From Blastocatellia bacterium (lineage in GTDB: Bacteria; Acidobacteriota; Blastocatellia; UBA7656; JADIYM01), in the NCBI GenBank assembly GCA_021463145.1, contig JAJTWZ010000002.1, positions 186,001-250,000 of the forward strand: a stretch of 64,000 bases of DNA, given 5' to 3'. The translations under genes were made by a program, and so were the position numbers. Below, piece after piece: positions 60,714 through 64,000 of this stretch (position 1 is the stretch's first letter; every line of letters begins with the position of its first letter). A model generated the notes under the pieces. It did no database searches, had not been told where the DNA came from, and saw only the letters and a program-made list of their open reading frames with translations.

Positions 60714-62033
60714 TTACTCCAGGTTCTCGAGGAAGCGAAGAAAAGCCCGGACGACGTCGGTGTCATCGCCGAGAAGCGGGCGTTTGTCAGGATCGAGAAT
60801 CGTCGCGGCGTCCGAATGCGAAAGTTCGTGAATGACCGGCAGACCTTTCGGGTTGCCTTCGAGTTCCAGCAACAGGTCATCGAAGCCGTCGGCGAAGGGC
60901 GAAGAATTCTCCAGCTTGATGGCAATCGCACAAGCGTTGCCGCCATTGCAGATGATCGGCCTTATCAACAGCGGACTTGCCCAACGGTCGTTTTTGGTAA
61001 GTCGCAAGGTGGACTGTTTCGGATCGCCATCCCGGATGTCCTTGAACTGGATGATGATCGGAAGTCCGAATGCAGCTCGTGGGAATTTGTCCGGAGCAGT
61101 CCGTCTCGGCGCGTGATTCGGAGCGTGCTTGTTCGCCTTCTTCCGAATGGCATCCGGCTCCGGCCAGGTAGTTCGACCGGGACGTTTCGTGTCTGCATTA
61201 AACCTGCGAGGCTGACGAAAGTCCGCGAGCGCACGGAAGGCGGTGCGCCAGGCATCGTCTGGAGTGCGCTTCGGCAATGACTTTGCGAAATTGCAGCCCG
61301 GCTCCAGGGACACCGGCAGAACAGGCACACCAGCTGGAGCAACACCATTCGCCACGTGCAGCTCGAGTCCGGCCGCGAGACGACGCCAAACGCTTTCGCA
61401 CGATTCGAGCCCCACGGGGTTGCCGTCAACTGCAACAACCTGAAGTGCTCCGAACCCGCGCCGAGTCCTGGCACCGATTCCACCGAATGTCTCCCAAGCC
61501 CAGAGGGCAGACTCCAAGTCCTGACGAGCAAGCTGCAGGTCGACGCCAGCCGACGGACGGATCGAGATGAGAATTTCGAATCCAATACCGAGAACTGGCC
61601 TACCGTTCTTGCCGCGAAGTGGAAATGCCACATACGAATACTCCGACGATGGATCGCCGGGATTGACCTCCTCACCTCGTTTGTTTGTGGCCTTCAAAGT
61701 CTTCCGAGGATTCGGCTCGCTCGCCTTTGTGATCTCGATAGAAACGGTCGACTGCCTGCCGCTGCCTCCAGCACTTGCTCCCCAGATCAGACCTTCCTGC
61801 CGCCGCATCGCGTCGAGACTGCCATTGAATCGCCGTGCACACGTGGCGCGCCACCAGAAGCGAAGATGTCCACGTATCGACGCAACCCTGACGATTGAAA
61901 TCGGATCGGGCTCCTCAGGAACTGTGCCTCCTCCATAAAGAGGACTGATGAGCCGGTACTCACGTCGCTGGCTCCAGTGGATCGACTCTGACTGGCGTGC
62001 TTCGAACGACTTTCGAACGTCCGGGTAGTTCAC
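60714..62033 (-). CDS. cmr1: Cmr1 (type III-B effector subunit)
   Basis: 439 residues from GTG 62033, preceded by GGAGGTGGCGG and overlapping the cmr3 stop (GTGA). Order: YRLISPLYGGGTVPEEPDPIS, VRVASIRGHLRFWWRATCAR (the classic Cmr1 RAMP start), AFPLRGKNGRPVLGIGFE and GGIGARTRRGFGAL, the glycine-rich loop. It caps the 3' end of the crRNA in the complex. The upstream open frame extends through cmr3 but is a shadow. Confidence 0.94.
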   Translation of the reverse strand: MNYPDVRKSFEARQSESIHWSQRREYRLISPLYGGGTVPEEPDPISIVRVASIRGHLRFWWRATCARRFNGSLDAMRRQEGLIWGASAGGSGRQSTVSIEITKASEPNPRKTLKATNKRGEEVNPGDPSSEYSYVAFPLRGKNGRPVLGIGFEILISIRPSAGVDLQLARQDLESALWAWETFGGIGARTRRGFGALQVVAVDGNPVGLESCESVWRRLAAGLELHVANGVAPAGVPVLPVSLEPGCNFAKSLPKRTPDDAWRTAFRALADFRQPRRFNADTKRPGRTTWPEPDAIRKKANKHAPNHAPRRTAPDKFPRAAFGLPIIIQFKDIRDGDPKQSTLRLTKNDRWASPLLIRPIICNGGNACAIAIKLENSSPFADGFDDLLLELEGNPKGLPVIHELSHSDAATILDPDKRPLLGDDTDVVRAFLRFLENLE

Positions 62034-63190
62034 TCCGCCACCTCCCCACTCCAGCTTCCAACCGCAACTAGTCCGAATCCGTCTCGGCGATCCTGGTCGC
62101 GGTCGCTGCAGGGTTTCATCCATAAAGACCGCACCCATTGACGGATCGAGTCCGGACTGCCGCCGAGCTTCAGAAAATAGACGCTGCCGGCCGGCGCAAG
62201 CCGCCGGGTGGGCTTTGGAGCCTTCGCCGCCATATCCCATCCTGAAACCGTCTCGAAACGCGGAACGGCCGCCCCTATAAGTCTGGGGCCCACGCCATTC
62301 TGGGATTCGAGCAACCAACCCGGTCTCCATCCCTCGTCGAACACCGCGGGAGTCAGCAGCACGACTCTGCATGCCGCCGACGCAACCACCGAATCGACGA
62401 TCGGCCCGGGACAATCGGGCAGAGATACACCACTGCGTCGCCACTCGACCAACCTGCGTTCGCCGCCAAGAGGCGCAAGCCCATCGCGGACATTCGGCGC
62501 GTCCGTCAGCACGACCATTCCGAGCCGCTCCGTCACACCGTCCGCCGTGCGTCGGCCAAACTCGAGGCCGTGAGTCGAGAACAGCACGCCCTCCACGGAG
62601 GCCCCCGTCTCCTGCGAGATGCCGACGTGCGTTCGAACGTCGACAAGGGGACCGTCGATACCGATCTCCGCCGCCGGCCCTGTCCACGATTCAGCCGTCT
62701 CCAGCCACCTCGCGTAGTGGTCCCACGCCCAGAATCTGGGCGCTCTGGACGAAGGCTTGTGCGTCGACGTGCCCCACGGCAGCCCGACCGGCGCCAGTTC
62801 GTCCGGAAGGTCAGTCGCCGCGCCATCCGGGATCGCGCGCGGCGCAGCGGCCTCGATCGCGAGGCGTCCGGTTCCTGGCTCATCTTCATCAAACGCGACG
62901 GCATCCGCTGGTCGCTGCGCGTAGTATCGCGAGACTTGTCCCGAGGCATCGAGTGCAACCAGCATCGGTCCAAGGCAGGAATATTTCAGGACTTCGTCTT
63001 TAGAGGCGGCGAAACAGCCCCTCTCGTCGAGTCCGCTCCGCGTCCGAACGCCGCCGGCGACAGTCGACGGGTACGGAAACGGAAGCGTTCGGGCGGTCGA
63101 GCCGCCATCGTCGGTGAACGGACGCCCGTCGCGCGCAATCAGCGGGTCGTGCGGTTCGATGATCCAAGCGGTCCAGGTTCCGGTCGTCAC
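62030..63190 (-). CDS. cmr3: Cmr3 (type III-B effector subunit)
   Basis: 386 residues from GTG 63190, overlapping the cmr2 stop. The start WIIEPHDPLIARDGRPFTDDGG and FPYPSTVAGGVRTRSGL are diagnostic of Cmr3, a Cas5-like subunit that grips the crRNA handle next to Cas10. C-terminal PAGSVYFLKLGGS and FGLVAVGSW are the usual RAMP end. Confidence 0.94.
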   Translation of the reverse strand: MTTGTWTAWIIEPHDPLIARDGRPFTDDGGSTARTLPFPYPSTVAGGVRTRSGLDERGCFAASKDEVLKYSCLGPMLVALDASGQVSRYYAQRPADAVAFDEDEPGTGRLAIEAAAPRAIPDGAATDLPDELAPVGLPWGTSTHKPSSRAPRFWAWDHYARWLETAESWTGPAAEIGIDGPLVDVRTHVGISQETGASVEGVLFSTHGLEFGRRTADGVTERLGMVVLTDAPNVRDGLAPLGGERRLVEWRRSGVSLPDCPGPIVDSVVASAACRVVLLTPAVFDEGWRPGWLLESQNGVGPRLIGAAVPRFETVSGWDMAAKAPKPTRRLAPAGSVYFLKLGGSPDSIRQWVRSLWMKPCSDRDQDRRDGFGLVAVGSWSGEVAE

Positions 63191-64000
63191 GATGCAACCT
63201 CCTTGGTCGAAGTAGCCGCCGAATTGCCCGCCGAGCGTTGCGCGTCGGCAAACATACGCGCAACGATCAGGGCGCGGTGAAGCGCATCCGAGCCCAGCAT
63301 TGCGACTCGCCCCCGAAGTGCCGCGGAAACATCTTCGGCCAGTTTCCTCGAGCCGTCACCCGATCTCTTCCGGCCGATCAGCCGAAGAGCCTCGTGCTCC
63401 AGGAGCACTTCGACCGGGCCAGTCTTCGTCGAGTTCCCAGATGGATCGAGCCGCCTTGTCACGTCCCGTAACTGGTAGGCGAAGCCGTCAGGAATCTCGT
63501 CGTGCACGTGCAGCGTCGTGAAGAGTTCGAGAATCTCGATCGCCGAGTCCCATTTCCCGCCAAAGCCCGTATCGGATCCGGATCGCTTGGAGACGACCAC
63601 GTGGATCGCACCGCGACCGTGGACGTGTTTCGCTTCCGCTTCCGCCGCGCGGGCAAGCGCAAGTGCGTCGCCAAGCGAGTCGGCATAGTGCGAAACGGCA
63701 AGTCCTGCAGAGATAGTGTGCGGATGACCGGCGGGCGCGACGAACATGGAGAGCGCACTCCGGAATTCGCGCTCCAGTTCAGAGGCGCAAGCGAGTGCGG
63801 TGTCAAGTGGAAGCAGCGCCAGCACGTCGTCGCCGCCGGCATAGATGACGGACCCGTGAGCCGATTCGATTATTCGGCTCGCGCTGCTGGAGAAGCCGGC
63901 AAGCGCTTGCGACAATCGCTGGTGATCCTCGACTGTTTCCAGCCGTTCGATGAGTGCTCCAATGTGGTCACCGTCGGCGGCGAGAATCGCGTAGTAGGGA
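63187..64000 (-). CDS. cmr2: Cmr2/Cas10, C-terminal part (runs off the window)
   Basis: The last ~270 codons are visible; the HD and first palm region lie beyond base 64000. At the edge the sequence reads PYYAILAADGDHIGALIERLE, the metal-binding Asp strand of the palm domain, and shortly after SVIYAGGDDVLALLP with an intact GGDD motif. So this Cas10 should make cyclic oligoadenylate when target RNA binds, which fits the two CARF genes downstream. First visible gene of the whole minus-strand locus; its promoter is outside the window. Confidence 0.95.
   Translation of the reverse strand, partial: PYYAILAADGDHIGALIERLETVEDHQRLSQALAGFSSSASRIIESAHGSVIYAGGDDVLALLPLDTALACASELEREFRSALSMFVAPAGHPHTISAGLAVSHYADSLGDALALARAAEAEAKHVHGRGAIHVVVSKRSGSDTGFGGKWDSAIEILELFTTLHVHDEIPDGFAYQLRDVTRRLDPSGNSTKTGPVEVLLEHEALRLIGRKRSGDGSRKLAEDVSAALRGRVAMLGSDALHRALIVARMFADAQRSAGNSAATSTKEVAS

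Overview
High-GC genomic window from a Gram-negative bacterium, most plausibly an Acidobacteriota or similar soil/sediment lineage. The signs are an outer-membrane MtrB-type barrel, a decaheme cytochrome, HYR/PPC-type secreted proteins, hicBA islands and many short dispersed repeats. This taxonomic reading is inference. No rRNA or tRNA gene was recognised.

Layout. 0-8.7 kb: an ATP-grasp pair, NhaA, then a Rieske oxygenase resembling choline monooxygenase, a GcvT-like aminomethyltransferase and two tandem PYROXD2-like flavoproteins. Two inverted repeats built from an ATCCTGTA-type unit punctuate this part. 8.7-11.2 kb: a Vsr endonuclease, a probable PD-(D/E)XK restriction enzyme and a cytosine-C5 methyltransferase. 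11.7-15.4 kb: a toxin-antitoxin island with two copies of one hicBA type, a second hicBA type on the opposite strand, and three copies (one intact, two broken) of a DUF1579-like gene next to a HEPN-domain gene. 15.5-23.2 kb: YciI-like protein, nucleotidyltransferase, membrane PP2C phosphatase, a conserved unknown, and three-gene NAD(P) transhydrogenase. 23.5-34.2 kb: decaheme cytochrome plus MtrB-like porin (probable outer-membrane electron conduit), two large secreted proteins, a zinc-ribbon membrane protein and an FGE-like lipoprotein. 34.2-41.2 kb: a MNIO/DUF692 pair, YajQ, an orphan solute-binding lipoprotein, a repeat cluster, NagZ-like hexosaminidase and MtnA.

41.36-64 kb is the highlight: a composite CRISPR-Cas locus. 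On the minus strand, from the right edge, run cmr2(partial)-cmr3-cmr1-cmr4-cmr5-cmr6, a CARF-HEPN (TIGR02710-like) gene, a Cas_NE0113-type CARF gene, a DUF4258-type gene with an exceptionally strong ribosome binding site, then cas6-cas8b-cas7-cas5-cas3 (type I-B), a cas4-cas1 fusion, cas2, a leader and a 53-repeat array. Most junctions overlap by 1-4 bases, so III-B interference, cyclic-oligoadenylate signalling, I-B interference and adaptation look transcriptionally linked and feed on one array. The cas4-cas1 fusion and a Cas6 resembling the C-terminal half of Csb2 are type I-G (I-U) traits. Beyond the old (trailer) end of the array lie remnants of a I-G system: a Cas3 HD fragment and the first ~40 codons of csx17, with an ORF6N gene coupled between them. 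The csx17 remnant runs straight into the most degenerate repeat, and a lone partial CRISPR repeat lies on the far side of the cas3 remnant. The locus therefore looks like a I-G system whose effector was lost and replaced by I-B plus III-B effectors while the adaptation module and perhaps the crRNA processing enzyme were kept.
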